DNA from: JAGTVG01 sp964389805
GTDB taxonomy: Bacteria > Bacteroidota > Bacteroidia > Cytophagales > Cyclobacteriaceae
Direction of reading: 5' to 3'
Assembly (NCBI GenBank): GCA_964389805.1
Contig: CAYMFU010000019.1
Location: 1-64,000, forward strand
Length of the DNA: 64,000 nucleotides
Shown: positions 27,450-36,820 of the stretch, piece after piece
Position numbering within the stretch: position 1 is the stretch's first letter
Layout: every line of letters starts with the position of its first letter
Program-made: the position numbers and the translations under genes
The notes under the pieces: generated by a model
What the model was told of the DNA's origin: nothing
What the model saw: the letters and a program-made list of their open reading frames with translations, nothing else
Databases searched by the model: none

Positions 27450-28745
27450 ATGGAAAATAAAACAAACGTTAACCGCAGAGCATTTGTAAAAAAGAGTTCT
27501 CTGGCTGCACTTGGGACTAGTGTACTCAATAATCCTTCCTGGTCAAAGAACAAAAACGAAAGATTAAGAGTAGGAATTGTTGGATGTGGAGAAAGAGGAG
27601 CCGGCGCCATTGTTAACGCACTTGCAGTTTCGGATGCATTCGATTTGGTAGCTATGGGGGATACTTTTAAAGATCGATTGGATAAATGTTTCAGCGATAT
27701 CCAATCCTATGACAAAAAGGGCCAGATCAAGGTTGAAGAGAAAAACAAGTTTGTTGGTTTCGATGCATATGAAAAAGTAATAGAACAAGCAGATGTCGTT
27801 TTCCTGGTTACACCTGCACCTTTCCGCCCTATGCATTTTGAGGCAGCTATCAATGCCGGAAAGCATGTATTTATGGAGAAACCTGTTGCGGTAGATGTCC
27901 CTGGATACCGCAAGATCATAGAAATCAGCAAACTTGCGGATGAAAAAAAATTAAATGTTGTAGTTGGCCTTCAAATGCGATATAAAAAATCCTTCCAGGA
28001 ACTGATCAACCACATATGGCAAGATGAGATTGGAAGGGTTGTTTCAATTGATGTTTATTTTAATGTAGGAGCGCCAAGAATTCACCCCCGGCAGCCCGGA
28101 CAAACTGAAATGGAATATCAAATGAGAAATTGGAGATATTTCACATGGTTATGGGGAGGGCAACTAGCCGGCCAGACGATCCATCAGATGGATGTTATGA
28201 ACTGGATGATGAAAGACTTTCCTGTTTCAGCAAAAGGATTAGGCGGTCGACAATCCTTTAACGGACCTAATCAGGGAAATACCTGGGATCATCATTTTAC
28301 TGAGTTTGAGTACAGCAACGGCACGAAAATGCATGTGCAAAGTTTTACAATAGACCGTTGTTGGGGACGCATGGGCTTTTTTGTACAGGGAACCAAAGGA
28401 TCTGCAGATGAACGCAACAGGATCTATGACCTCGACAAAAAAGTGCTCTGGAATTGGCGTGAGGATGAACCCAATGAATATGAAGTAGAACATGATGTCC
28501 TGTTCAAATCTATTCTTAATGGAAAACACATCAATGATACTGAATATGGAGCAAATAGCACACTGACAACCATTATGGGAAGAATGGCTATGCAATCAGG
28601 ACGAATTATGACTCTTGAAGATGTCTTGCAATCAGAAAAAAGTATTCTTCCTAAGAAATTTTCCTGGGATGCTGAAATGCCTGACATACCAGATGTTAAT
28701 GGAAATTATCCGACAGCGATACCTGGTGTGACAAAAGTGCTATAA
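27450..28745 (+). CDS. Tat-exported Gfo/Idh/MocA-family oxidoreductase
   Basis: A 431-residue NAD(P)-dependent sugar or cyclitol oxidoreductase. The leader carries a twin-arginine motif (NRRAFVKKSS, Arg9-Arg10) followed by a moderately hydrophobic stretch, as in many Bacteroidota members that are exported folded with the cofactor bound. The Rossmann loop is RVGIVGCGERGAGA (about 40-53) and the family EKP motif is at Glu143-Pro145 (HVFMEKPVAVD). The C-terminal beta-sheet domain includes WGGQLAGQTIHQMDVMNWM, with the conserved His. Enzymes of this type oxidise a hydroxyl of a sugar, often at C3, or work on glycosides. The DUF1080 protein at 36000 may act on the keto product. Confidence 0.93.
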   Translation: MENKTNVNRRAFVKKSSLAALGTSVLNNPSWSKNKNERLRVGIVGCGERGAGAIVNALAVSDAFDLVAMGDTFKDRLDKCFSDIQSYDKKGQIKVEEKNKFVGFDAYEKVIEQADVVFLVTPAPFRPMHFEAAINAGKHVFMEKPVAVDVPGYRKIIEISKLADEKKLNVVVGLQMRYKKSFQELINHIWQDEIGRVVSIDVYFNVGAPRIHPRQPGQTEMEYQMRNWRYFTWLWGGQLAGQTIHQMDVMNWMMKDFPVSAKGLGGRQSFNGPNQGNTWDHHFTEFEYSNGTKMHVQSFTIDRCWGRMGFFVQGTKGSADERNRIYDLDKKVLWNWREDEPNEYEVEHDVLFKSILNGKHINDTEYGANSTLTTIMGRMAMQSGRIMTLEDVLQSEKSILPKKFSWDAEMPDIPDVNGNYPTAIPGVTKVL

Positions 28746-28981
28746 ACTACTATTATTACCTTTTTTTAAAATAAACATAAACGAAATAATCAATTTTTTC
28801 ATTGCAGATTCTGTATGCTTTTTTTGACCTGCATAAAGGATCAGACTAAACTGGACGGATAATTACTGGTATGTGGACTATGCATTGTTTCACCCGGAGA
28901 GATGATACCCATCAAATCCTGAGTATTAAAGAGCATGCCCCGTAAGCAACAAAATGAAATTTTTTACGCTATGATCAGCTA

Positions 28982-30022
28982 TCAATTATACTGTACATAA
29001 TTTTCCCATTTTTCAATTACCTCTTTGAAATCATCAGGGAGGGGAGATTCGAAATACATTGATTCATTGGTTTCAGGATGAACAAATCCAAGAGAATGGG
29101 CATGCAATGCCTGCCTGGGTAATATCTTAAAACAGTTCTGAACAAAACTTTTATATTTGGAAAAAACAGTACCCTTCAATATTTTATCTCCACCATAGGT
29201 GGCATCATTAAAAAGTGGGTGGCCTATATATTTCATATGGGCCCGGATTTGATGGGTACGGCCGGTTTCCAGCTTACACTCGATAAGCGACACATATCTC
29301 AGGTTCCTGAGCACTTTATAATGAGTAATGGCCCTTTTTCCATAATCTTCCTCCGGATATGCAGCCATCACCCTTCTGTCTTTAAGGCTTCTGCCAATCA
29401 TAACATCAATAGTTCCCTCCATCTCATCGGGAATCCCCCAAACCAGTGCCTGGTATGTTCTTTCTATACTATGATCAAAGAATTGTCTGGCCAATCTGTT
29501 CAGGGCATGTTCAGTCTTGGCTATGACCAGTAAACCAGAGGTGTCTTTGTCTATCCGATGGACCAATCCCGGACGCCCTTCATTATCCGGCATCTCCGGA
29601 AGGTTTTGAAAATGATATACTAGCGCATTGACCAGGGTGCCCGTCCAGTTGTTATAGGCTGGGTGAACCACCATACCTGCTGGCTTGTCTACAACCAGGA
29701 GCTCAGAGTCTTCAAATACTATATTTAGTGGGATATTTTCCGGGACCACTTCGGTATCTCTTGGGGGTTGAGGAAGAGAAATGGTTACCACGTCATCAGG
29801 TCGAACTTTGTAATTTGACCTGATATCTGATCCGTTTACCTTAACTAATCCATCCTTTATCCCATTTTGTATCCGATTCCGTGAAGCATTGGGTAACCGG
29901 TCGGAAAGAAATTTATCAATACGGATCAAAGACTGGCCAGGATCGACCTGGATCCGGTTATGTTCAAACAGCTCATCGCTATCATCAGAATATTGGTCTT
30001 GCACTTGATCGGTCATTAACAA
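28982..30022 (-). CDS. rluD: RluD-type 23S rRNA pseudouridine synthase
   Basis: A RluA-family pseudouridine synthase of 346 residues with an N-terminal S4 RNA-binding domain (about 30-95, SLIRIDKFLSDRLPNASRNRIQ). The catalytic motif is GLVHRIDKDTSGLLVIAK with Asp158 as the catalytic aspartate. LETGRTHQIRAHM near 260 and the final HPLFNDATYGG are also conserved. The combination fits RluD (U1911/1915/1917 of 23S rRNA by analogy). An ATG two codons in is an alternative start. It is single, with its start facing the barrel protein gene. Confidence 0.93.
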   Translation of the reverse strand: MLMTDQVQDQYSDDSDELFEHNRIQVDPGQSLIRIDKFLSDRLPNASRNRIQNGIKDGLVKVNGSDIRSNYKVRPDDVVTISLPQPPRDTEVVPENIPLNIVFEDSELLVVDKPAGMVVHPAYNNWTGTLVNALVYHFQNLPEMPDNEGRPGLVHRIDKDTSGLLVIAKTEHALNRLARQFFDHSIERTYQALVWGIPDEMEGTIDVMIGRSLKDRRVMAAYPEEDYGKRAITHYKVLRNLRYVSLIECKLETGRTHQIRAHMKYIGHPLFNDATYGGDKILKGTVFSKYKSFVQNCFKILPRQALHAHSLGFVHPETNESMYFESPLPDDFKEVIEKWENYVQYN

Positions 30023-30195
30023 ATCGAATTTTAGGATTAAACAATAGATATAATTCCAAATCTTTTTGAAATATACCTGAAATAGAGGTTTATCAATTAT
30101 TTATTTATATTTTTAAAAGATGCACAAATGTTGAAACATAATTATTCAAATTACTGTTTCTCTCATAATTCCTATGCACGTAGAACATCAATCTG

Positions 30196-30945
30196 ATGAA
30201 AAAGCAAATTACCAATATTCGTTTAAATAAATCCCTGTTATTCATATTTTTATTGCTCCTCTTACCGGTATTTGGCTATACCCAACTAAAGGGAGGATTA
30301 GAGGGTTTTAAATTGCTTGATGTTAAAATAGGATATTCGATTCCTATTGGCAATTATGCTTCAACAGGTAAAAATGATTTTGAATCTGGCTATGCAAAGC
30401 CGGGGTTAACTCTGGGTGCAGGATATTACCATATGTTCAGGGATGTTATCGGGCTTGGAGGCTCACTTGGATTGAATTTTCATGGATATGATGACGCAGC
30501 CAGGCAAAAAGCAATTTATGAAAATGATCCTACAGTAACTGAAGCATTCGTGGAAGGAAGCCGGTATACAAATCTTACCTTAACCGTCGGACCGGTAATT
30601 AATGCAAGGTTATCTGAGAATCTTAGTTTCTTATTGCACCTTGAAGCCGGGGCGATGTTTACCTTCAGACCACAACAGGAGTTTGAAATAACCAATCAGC
30701 AAGGCACCAATTCCCTTTCTCTGGAGAGCATTACTGGAACTTCCTTCACAGCGAATTTTGGGATCGCTTTCAGATATCACGCAACTGAAAGAACCGGTTT
30801 CTCCATATTTGCAGATTATTTCTACGGAAATCCGAAATATGATTACCTGACCTACCAGTTTCCCAATTGGGTAGAAATAAAAGGAAACCAGGATGTAATG
30901 TATGTCAATGTTGGAATGAGTCTCACATATATTATCGGGTACTGA
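30196..30945 (+). CDS. Outer-membrane beta-barrel-like protein, unknown function
   Basis: A 249-residue exported protein. The signal peptide ends near residue 29 (LLFIFLLLLLPVFGYTQ). The rest shows alternating hydrophobic and polar beta strands with many glycines and aromatics (GLTLGAGYYHMFRDVIGLGGSLGLNF) and ends with a strand in Tyr (VNVGMSLTYIIGY), as in porin-like barrels of Bacteroidota. I cannot identify a family from the sequence. It is a single gene located before the two thioredoxin-fold genes. Confidence 0.78.
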   Translation: MKKQITNIRLNKSLLFIFLLLLLPVFGYTQLKGGLEGFKLLDVKIGYSIPIGNYASTGKNDFESGYAKPGLTLGAGYYHMFRDVIGLGGSLGLNFHGYDDAARQKAIYENDPTVTEAFVEGSRYTNLTLTVGPVINARLSENLSFLLHLEAGAMFTFRPQQEFEITNQQGTNSLSLESITGTSFTANFGIAFRYHATERTGFSIFADYFYGNPKYDYLTYQFPNWVEIKGNQDVMYVNVGMSLTYIIGY

Positions 30946-31104
30946 TAAAACAAATTTCTAATGTTCAGGCTATGTGATCATTTGTTTTTCAGAAGACAAA
31001 TGATTTAACATATTCCACAATTTTAAATAATCTACTCAATATTGATTATTTTGGTGGATTAACATGCTTTGAACAGCCGGTATATTTTCTCTAACAACAG
31101 GTAT

Positions 31105-31611
31105 ATGTTAAAATATTCTATAATTATATCCTTCCTGTCGATTATAAACTTCAGTGTCTCGGCACAAAGTGTTGAAATTATTGATGTTGAAGATATGGAA
31201 AGCATCATCCATGAAAAAACCGGAAAAACTAGGGTGATCAATTTCTGGGCCACATGGTGCAAACCCTGCATCGAAGAATTGCCATATTTTGAAGCTGTAA
31301 ATCAGAGCTCAGAGTTTGAGGATATCGAAGTTATATTGATAAGCCTTGATTTTGCTGAAGATATTGACACAAAAGTTAAGAAATATATTGAGAAAAAATC
31401 CCTTACCTCGACTGTAAAATTACTGGATAATGTTGATTACAATTCATGGATTGATAAAGTCGACCCATCATGGTCAGGAGCAATACCTGCCACATTAGTA
31501 GTTAATAACAGTGTAAATAAAAGAATCTTTTTTGAGAAACAATTTGAAGAATCAGAGCTGCAAAATGTACTCAAGAACTTTGAAAAAGAAATAAACCAAA
31601 CAAACAGATAA
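31105..31611 (+). CDS. Exported TlpA-like thioredoxin-fold protein
   Basis: A 168-residue thioredoxin-fold protein with signal peptide MLKYSIIISFLSIINFSVSA; I chose ATG 31105 over an upstream TTG because the leader is clean. The redox motif is WCKPC (Cys52, Cys55) in VINFWATWCKPCIEELP, the TlpA/ResA type, and a cis-proline should be in GAIPATLVVNN. It should act in the periplasm as a disulfide reductant. Its stop is one base before the start of the next gene, also thioredoxin-like, so the two are cotranscribed. Confidence 0.92.
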   Translation: MLKYSIIISFLSIINFSVSAQSVEIIDVEDMESIIHEKTGKTRVINFWATWCKPCIEELPYFEAVNQSSEFEDIEVILISLDFAEDIDTKVKKYIEKKSLTSTVKLLDNVDYNSWIDKVDPSWSGAIPATLVVNNSVNKRIFFEKQFEESELQNVLKNFEKEINQTNR

Positions 31612-31612
31612 C

Positions 31613-32227
31613 ATGAAAATACTATTTGGGCTTTTAATCGTTTTATTCACTACTCCCCTGATGAATCCTGATAATACCACGGGGTATGAGGTTGGTGATT
31701 ATGTTGATGATTTCAGTTTAAAGAACGTAGATGGGAAAATGGTATCAATGGCTGAATACAAAGAGGCTGAGGGATTTATTATCAGCTTTACCTGCAATAC
31801 CTGTCCTTATTCCGTTATGTATGAACAAAGGATAATTGATCTGGACAAGAAGTATGCTTCCAAAGGTTATCCCGTTATAGCCATTAATCCAAATGATCCC
31901 AAAAAAAACCCAGGTGATTCGTTTGACAAAATGGTAGAAAGGGCCAGTGATAAAAATTATCCATTCCCTTACCTGATTGATGAAAGCCAGGAGGTAACCC
32001 GGAATTTCGGAGCTACCAATACGCCCCATATGTTTATAGTGCAAAATGATGGAGGAAAATATCGTGTTGCATATATTGGTACTATTGATAATAATCCCAA
32101 AGCAGCGGACAAAGCTACAAAACACTTTATTGATGACGCCATGGATGATATATTATCTGGCAAAAAGGTCGAAGTATCCAAAACAAAAGCAGTTGGTTGC
32201 TCCATTAAGTGGAAGTCAACCTCATAA
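31613..32227 (+). CDS. Exported AhpC/TSA-like thioredoxin-fold protein
   Basis: A 204-residue thioredoxin-fold protein, probably exported, with a short hydrophobic leader (MKILFGLLIVLFTTPL). It has the CxxC motif CNTCPYS (Cys61, Cys64) in FIISFTCNTCPYSVMYEQ and the TPHMF segment near residue 140 that supplies the cis-proline. An annotation of 'thioredoxin family protein' or peroxiredoxin-like is appropriate; the CxxC form argues against a simple peroxiredoxin. It is translationally adjacent to the previous gene. A strong hairpin terminator lies 30-80 bases downstream of it. Confidence 0.9.
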   Translation: MKILFGLLIVLFTTPLMNPDNTTGYEVGDYVDDFSLKNVDGKMVSMAEYKEAEGFIISFTCNTCPYSVMYEQRIIDLDKKYASKGYPVIAINPNDPKKNPGDSFDKMVERASDKNYPFPYLIDESQEVTRNFGATNTPHMFIVQNDGGKYRVAYIGTIDNNPKAADKATKHFIDDAMDDILSGKKVEVSKTKAVGCSIKWKSTS

Positions 32228-32256
32228 TTAACTTATAATTCAGTTTGTGCTCTTTT

Positions 32257-32306
32257 AAGCGGAAGCATTGCTAGATCTAAGTAGCAATTGTCTTCCGCTT
32301 TTTTTA
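32257..32306 (+). terminator. Rho-independent terminator after the thioredoxin pair
   Basis: The stem AAGCGGAAG (32257-32265) pairs with CTTCCGCTT (32292-32300); a second stem TTGCTA/TAGCAA continues it inward. A run of T follows (32299-32305). This should end the transcript of the two thioredoxin-fold genes before the next gene on the same strand. Confidence 0.85.
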
Positions 32307-32336
32307 TCTTATGCCACGTATTCAATTTTTTAAAAC

Positions 32337-32852
32337 ATGCAGCGGAAATTTCAGGTGGTTGTAATAGGAGATGTGCAAGCTGATGGTGCAAAGTTAACTT
32401 TCGCGGAGAAATTAGGTCAGCACCTTGGTGAGAAAGGATATACTGTGATCACAGGCGGGATGTCTGGAATTATGGAAGCAGTTAGTAAGGGTGCGTTCAA
32501 GGCGGGAGGTTTGGCAATTGGCATAATACCCGGTTCAGATTTTAAACAGGCTAATCCCTGGTGTTCCGTTGTAATTCCCACAGACCTTGGACATGCCAGG
32601 AACAGTATCACTGCTCTTTCAGCTGATGTCATAATATCAATTGGCGGAAAGGCAGGCACATTAACTGAATTGGGGTTTGGCTGGATATATAATAAACCCA
32701 TTATTTCGTTTTCACAGTTCGGAGGATGGTCTGCTGACCTTTCAGGTAAAAAAATCGACGACCGCCGATCCGATAATATTATTGAAGTTGATTCATTTGA
32801 AACCTTAAAAGTGGAACTGGAAAAAGTAGCGTATGATTTTAAAATAAGTTAA
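32337..32852 (+). CDS. TIGR00725/LOG-like Rossmann-fold protein
   Basis: A 171-residue protein of the SLOG/LOG superfamily (TIGR00725 type), related to but distinct from the LOG protein at 11222. It has VIGDVQADGAKL near the start, ITGGMSGIMEAVSKGAFKAGG at about 39-59, and the modified motif GGKAGTLTELGFGWIYNKP where most LOG proteins have PGGxGTxxE. The substrate is unknown and a nucleotide or nucleotide-derived signal is likely. The ATG at 32337 starts right after a terminator, so it has its own promoter or uses read-through. Confidence 0.85.
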   Translation: MQRKFQVVVIGDVQADGAKLTFAEKLGQHLGEKGYTVITGGMSGIMEAVSKGAFKAGGLAIGIIPGSDFKQANPWCSVVIPTDLGHARNSITALSADVIISIGGKAGTLTELGFGWIYNKPIISFSQFGGWSADLSGKKIDDRRSDNIIEVDSFETLKVELEKVAYDFKIS

Positions 32853-32891
32853 TTTTTCAGGGTATTTTTTATATTGAACCATTTATACATT

Positions 32892-35699
32892 ATGATTAAA
32901 AATCAAATTTTTCGAATTGTTATATTGGCTATGTTATGTGGAATTCTACCCAAACTTTCATTCTCAGATATTCCACTTCCTGAACATCCCAGGCCAGATC
33001 ACTGGCGTTCAGAATGGCAAAACCTGAACGGAGAATGGAATTTTCAGTTTGACCTTGAAAACAAAGGTGAAAGTGAAAAATGGTTTGAGGGTACTGAAAA
33101 CTTTGACAGAACCATCACCGTCCCTTTCTCCTGGGGGGCACCTTTATCAGGTGTTGAAGATGAAGGAGATATTGGCTGGTACAACCGTGAGATCATAATT
33201 CCTGAATCCTGGAAAGGGAAGAGGATATTTCTGGTAGTAGGCGCTTCGGATTGGAAATCCAGTGGATGGCTGGATGGAAATGAAATAGGACAGAACAGGG
33301 GGGGGTATACTCCTTTTGAATTTGAATTGACACAACATGTCAGATTTGGTGAAAAGCAACGTATTACACTGAGGGTGGATGATACAGGTCATGGATTTAA
33401 ACTGGAAGGAAAACAGGGTTATGGCAAGGCAAGAGGCATATGGCAGACTATCTATCTTGAAGCGCGTGGTAGTGTATTTGTGGATTACGTGCATATAACA
33501 CCTGATATAGATAATGATGAAATAAACATTGAAGGACAACTTAGTAATCCTACCGATAATAAGTCAACTCTGAAAATTTCAATCAGGGGAGAAAATGGAG
33601 AAGATAATCAGTATACCATCTCTTTGAAGAATAAGGGCAATTCATTCAAACAGAAGTTTAATATTCCTAATGTAAGATTATGGACAATAGAAGATCCACA
33701 CCTTTATAAGGTTACGGTAAGCCTCGTAAATGAAAATGGATTAATTGATAATATAAATACCTATTTTGGCATGCGTGAGATCGGGACAGGAAATGTTCCC
33801 GGGACTGAATATCCATATGTGACACTTAATAATGAACCGGTATATTTACAACTGGCACTAGATCAGGCCTATCACCCGGAGGGCTTTTATACTTTCCCTT
33901 CGGATGCATTTATGAGAGACGAGATCATCAGATCCAAACAGATCGGTTTGAACGGACAACGCATCCATGTGAAAATCGGAATTCCAAGAAAATTATATTG
34001 GGCCGATAAACTTGGCTTGTTGATTATGGCAGATGTGCCAAATAGCTGGGGTGAGCCCGATGGAGAGATGCAATTTGAGACTGAAAAAGCATTACGCGAT
34101 ATGATTAAAAGGGATTATAACCATCCCTCCATTTTCTCCTGGGTTATTTTCAATGAAACCTGGGGTTTGCTGACAAAACAGGATGATAACAAACGATCCT
34201 ATCTTCCTGAAACAAAAGAATGGGTGGTAAAGATGTATGATTTGGCAAAAAACCTGGACCCTACGCGACTCGTTGAAGATAACTCAGCCAATAGGCGCGA
34301 TCATGTTGCGACCGATCTAAATACATGGCATGCCTACCTTCCTGGATATTCCTGGAAAGAATTTTTAAAAGATGCAGTTGACAATACATTTGAAGGTTCG
34401 GGATGGAACTTCAGTCAAGGATACAAACAAAACAAACAGCCCATGCTTAACAGTGAATGCGGAAATGTATGGGGTTATCAGGGAAGTACAGGTGATGTAG
34501 ACTGGAGCTGGGATTATCATATTATGATCAACGAATTCAGGTTGCAGCCAAAAATTGCAGGGTGGCTGTATACTGAACATCACGATGTGATAAACGAGTG
34601 GAATGGTTATTACAAATATGATCGTACTGTGAAATACACCGGGCTTGAGGATTTTAATGGAATGACTATAAATGATCTTCATAGCTTCATCCAGATTACA
34701 CCGGAAATGGATTTAATGACGGATGTAAAACCTGGGGAAATGGTAGAAATACCCCTCTGGCTATCTGTACTTACAGGTAAGGTACCATATGAAAAAGTGA
34801 AGGTAAATTATCAATTACATCATATAGATATAACTGGAAAATCGACTACAGAAGCGATTTCGACTAACCAGGTCATCGATATTATGCCCTGGCAACTTGA
34901 ATATATAGATCCTCTAAAGATTACGATTCCAGAAGGGGAAGGTATACTGATCATAAACTTTACCCTGGAATCAACTGCGGGAGATCCTGTCCATAAGAAC
35001 TTTTCTCTATTTGGCATACATGATCCGGAAAGCAATAAAAATCAGATACTGAACATAGATGGAAAGGAACAATTTGTAGTGAGTTTCAAGCCTGATGAAT
35101 TCAACTCTTCCAATTGGTCAAAAAAAGAATGGAATGTTCTTGATGGTAAGAAAGTCAATGGTTCAGGTTATGGCTTCTTTGAATATGATGTAAATATTCC
35201 CGATGAATTTGTAAACAAAGAAATTAATGGCGCATCCTTTAAAGTGGAATTATCCGCCAAACAACTGCTCGGAAAGGATAGAACAGATTCTGAAAAAATG
35301 GAAGGGGATTATATGCGCGGACGAGGGACCCATGATCCCAGTAGAAATCCAAACGCTTACCCCATGACTGATGATGTTCGATGGACAAGCTATGTCCGTA
35401 TAATAATAAATGATGTAGTTATCGATGAGATCTTTCTAGCAGACGATCCGGCTGATCACCGTGGTGTCCTGTCATGGCATTCCCAGTTGAGAGACAATAA
35501 ATTAAAGGAAGCAGGATCCTATGGATATCTTGTTTCTTCTGCAATACCGGAGAGTCTCATCAGAAAAATTCTGGAGGATAAAAAATGTAATGTAAGGATA
35601 GAGGTGCCGGATATCCTGCCTGGAGGCGTGGCCATATACGGTAAAGATTTTGGCAGGTACCCGCTCGATCCAACTCTGATTTTTCAGTCAGGGGAATGA
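32892..35699 (+). CDS. GH2-family glycoside hydrolase, exported
   Basis: A 935-residue glycoside hydrolase of family 2 with a signal peptide (IVILAMLCGILPKLSFS). I start at ATG 32892 rather than at a TTG six codons upstream. The sugar-binding domain (about 35-195; PDHWRSEWQNLNGEWNFQF, GIWQTIYLE) and an immunoglobulin-like domain precede the TIM barrel (about 310-575). The acid/base is Glu422 (SWVIFNETWG) and the nucleophile Glu522 (MLNSECGNVWG). A C-terminal region of about 350 residues is additional. GH2 members act on beta-galactosides, beta-mannosides or beta-glucuronides, and the exact specificity is not decided here. It lies 39 bases after the LOG-like gene. Confidence 0.94.
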   Translation: MIKNQIFRIVILAMLCGILPKLSFSDIPLPEHPRPDHWRSEWQNLNGEWNFQFDLENKGESEKWFEGTENFDRTITVPFSWGAPLSGVEDEGDIGWYNREIIIPESWKGKRIFLVVGASDWKSSGWLDGNEIGQNRGGYTPFEFELTQHVRFGEKQRITLRVDDTGHGFKLEGKQGYGKARGIWQTIYLEARGSVFVDYVHITPDIDNDEINIEGQLSNPTDNKSTLKISIRGENGEDNQYTISLKNKGNSFKQKFNIPNVRLWTIEDPHLYKVTVSLVNENGLIDNINTYFGMREIGTGNVPGTEYPYVTLNNEPVYLQLALDQAYHPEGFYTFPSDAFMRDEIIRSKQIGLNGQRIHVKIGIPRKLYWADKLGLLIMADVPNSWGEPDGEMQFETEKALRDMIKRDYNHPSIFSWVIFNETWGLLTKQDDNKRSYLPETKEWVVKMYDLAKNLDPTRLVEDNSANRRDHVATDLNTWHAYLPGYSWKEFLKDAVDNTFEGSGWNFSQGYKQNKQPMLNSECGNVWGYQGSTGDVDWSWDYHIMINEFRLQPKIAGWLYTEHHDVINEWNGYYKYDRTVKYTGLEDFNGMTINDLHSFIQITPEMDLMTDVKPGEMVEIPLWLSVLTGKVPYEKVKVNYQLHHIDITGKSTTEAISTNQVIDIMPWQLEYIDPLKITIPEGEGILIINFTLESTAGDPVHKNFSLFGIHDPESNKNQILNIDGKEQFVVSFKPDEFNSSNWSKKEWNVLDGKKVNGSGYGFFEYDVNIPDEFVNKEINGASFKVELSAKQLLGKDRTDSEKMEGDYMRGRGTHDPSRNPNAYPMTDDVRWTSYVRIIINDVVIDEIFLADDPADHRGVLSWHSQLRDNKLKEAGSYGYLVSSAIPESLIRKILEDKKCNVRIEVPDILPGGVAIYGKDFGRYPLDPTLIFQSGE

Positions 35700-35999
35700 T
35701 TTCTGCTTCTTAAGCAAAAAATTTAATGATGCGGATTTCAAAGGAGAGTTGAAAATGCTATTTTAAATCCTTCTCCCGGTTTTAATTGGAAGAATTACTG
35801 TTCTTAATTATAAATTCATATTGAATAAAAGACCAGATATGTTTTTATACTGAAATTTTATAGATAATCCCTAATGAATTGAAACGATCTGGATGCAAGG
35901 CTACAAAATGCACTTAATCGCAATTTGTGCTTCATAGAATAGATAATTAATGGAATTCTAATTAATTTGCAAATTCATTTTAATACATAAATTTTTATA
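35700..35999 (+). other. Intergenic gap of 300 bases
   Basis: The gap lies between the GH2 and the DUF1080 genes, both on the plus strand. It is AT-rich, with stops in all frames and only a short GCAC/GTGC inverted pair near 35910. I see no gene or clear terminator; it probably carries the promoter of the downstream lipoprotein gene. Confidence 0.55.
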
Positions 36000-36761
36000 A
36001 TGATGAAAAACAATAACAATTTTTTAAAGGTCTTTGGTATAATCGCATTGATCTTTATGATTTCCTGTACAGGAAATCAGAAAAAGGCTGAATCAGAAGC
36101 CGAACAACCAGTTGAGGCCGAAGTGAAAGGTGATGAAATGGTTTCCATATTTAATGGCGAAAATCTTGATGGCTGGAAAAGATACAATAAAGATGATATC
36201 GGCCCCCTCTGGCAGGTACAGGATGGTATGATCTTTTTTAATGGTTCAGGTCTCGGTGAAGGTAGTGGAGAAGATGGGGGAACATTAATTACTGTAAAGC
36301 AATATGAGAATTTCGAGTTCTCCGTCGACTGGAAAATCCAGGAAGGCGGCAATAGTGGATTGTTATACCATGTCGTTGAAAAGCCGGAATTCAGCCATGC
36401 CTATAATACCGGGCCCGAGTATCAGTTACTCGATGACAATAATTGGAAAGATCCTCTTGTAGATGTGAATTCTGTCGCAGCCAATTATGATATGCATGCT
36501 CCATCTCCTGATAAAAAATTAAACGCTGCAGGTGAATGGAATACTTCTAAGATCGTGTATAACAATGGTCATGTAGAGCACTGGCTGAATGGCCAGAAAG
36601 TCCTTGAATTTGATGAGGGTAGTGATGATTGGAAAGAAAGATATGAAAACAGCAAGTGGGTGGAATATCCTGGTTGGTGTAAATTTAACAAAGGATCCCT
36701 TGGACTTCAGGATCATGGTGCCAACCTCTGGTTTAAAAATATAAAAGCACGAGAGTTGTAG
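36000..36761 (+). CDS. DUF1080 lipoprotein (3-keto-disaccharide hydrolase-like)
   Basis: A 253-residue lipoprotein; FMISC puts the lipidated Cys near residue 23, followed by an acidic, low-complexity linker (EAEQPVEAEVKGDE). The rest is one DUF1080 domain (3-keto-disaccharide hydrolase type), recognisable from FNGENLDGWKRY, FSVDWKIQEGGNSGLLYHV, and SLGLQDHGANLWFKNIKARE at the end. Characterised members cleave the glycosidic bond of sugars first oxidised to 3-keto-glycosides. The Tat-exported Gfo/Idh/MocA oxidoreductase 7 kb upstream could supply the oxidation. Two adjacent ATGs (36000, 36003) begin it. Confidence 0.92.
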   Translation: MMKNNNNFLKVFGIIALIFMISCTGNQKKAESEAEQPVEAEVKGDEMVSIFNGENLDGWKRYNKDDIGPLWQVQDGMIFFNGSGLGEGSGEDGGTLITVKQYENFEFSVDWKIQEGGNSGLLYHVVEKPEFSHAYNTGPEYQLLDDNNWKDPLVDVNSVAANYDMHAPSPDKKLNAAGEWNTSKIVYNNGHVEHWLNGQKVLEFDEGSDDWKERYENSKWVEYPGWCKFNKGSLGLQDHGANLWFKNIKAREL

Positions 36762-36784
36762 AATAAAATAGCTTATAAAGTTTT

Positions 36785-36820
36785 AAAGTGTATGGGAAAT
36801 TATTCTCATACACTTTTTTT
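36785..36820 (+). terminator. Rho-independent terminator between DUF1080 and GH20 genes
   Basis: AAAGTGTATG (36785-36794) pairs with CATACACTTT (36807-36816), the loop is short, and a T-run follows on the plus strand. It sits between two converging genes and ends the DUF1080 transcript. Its plus-strand end touches the stop codon of the GH20 gene at 36819. Confidence 0.82.

Noticed and set aside
28870..28950. A 31-residue minus-strand frame (MLFNTQDLMGIISPGE) between the Gfo/Idh/MocA and RluD genes
   Set aside because: It is too short, has no recognisable start context and no support beyond being open.
31745..32125. A 126-residue minus-strand frame
   Set aside because: It is antisense to the second thioredoxin-fold gene, cysteine-rich in a random way and without a start context.
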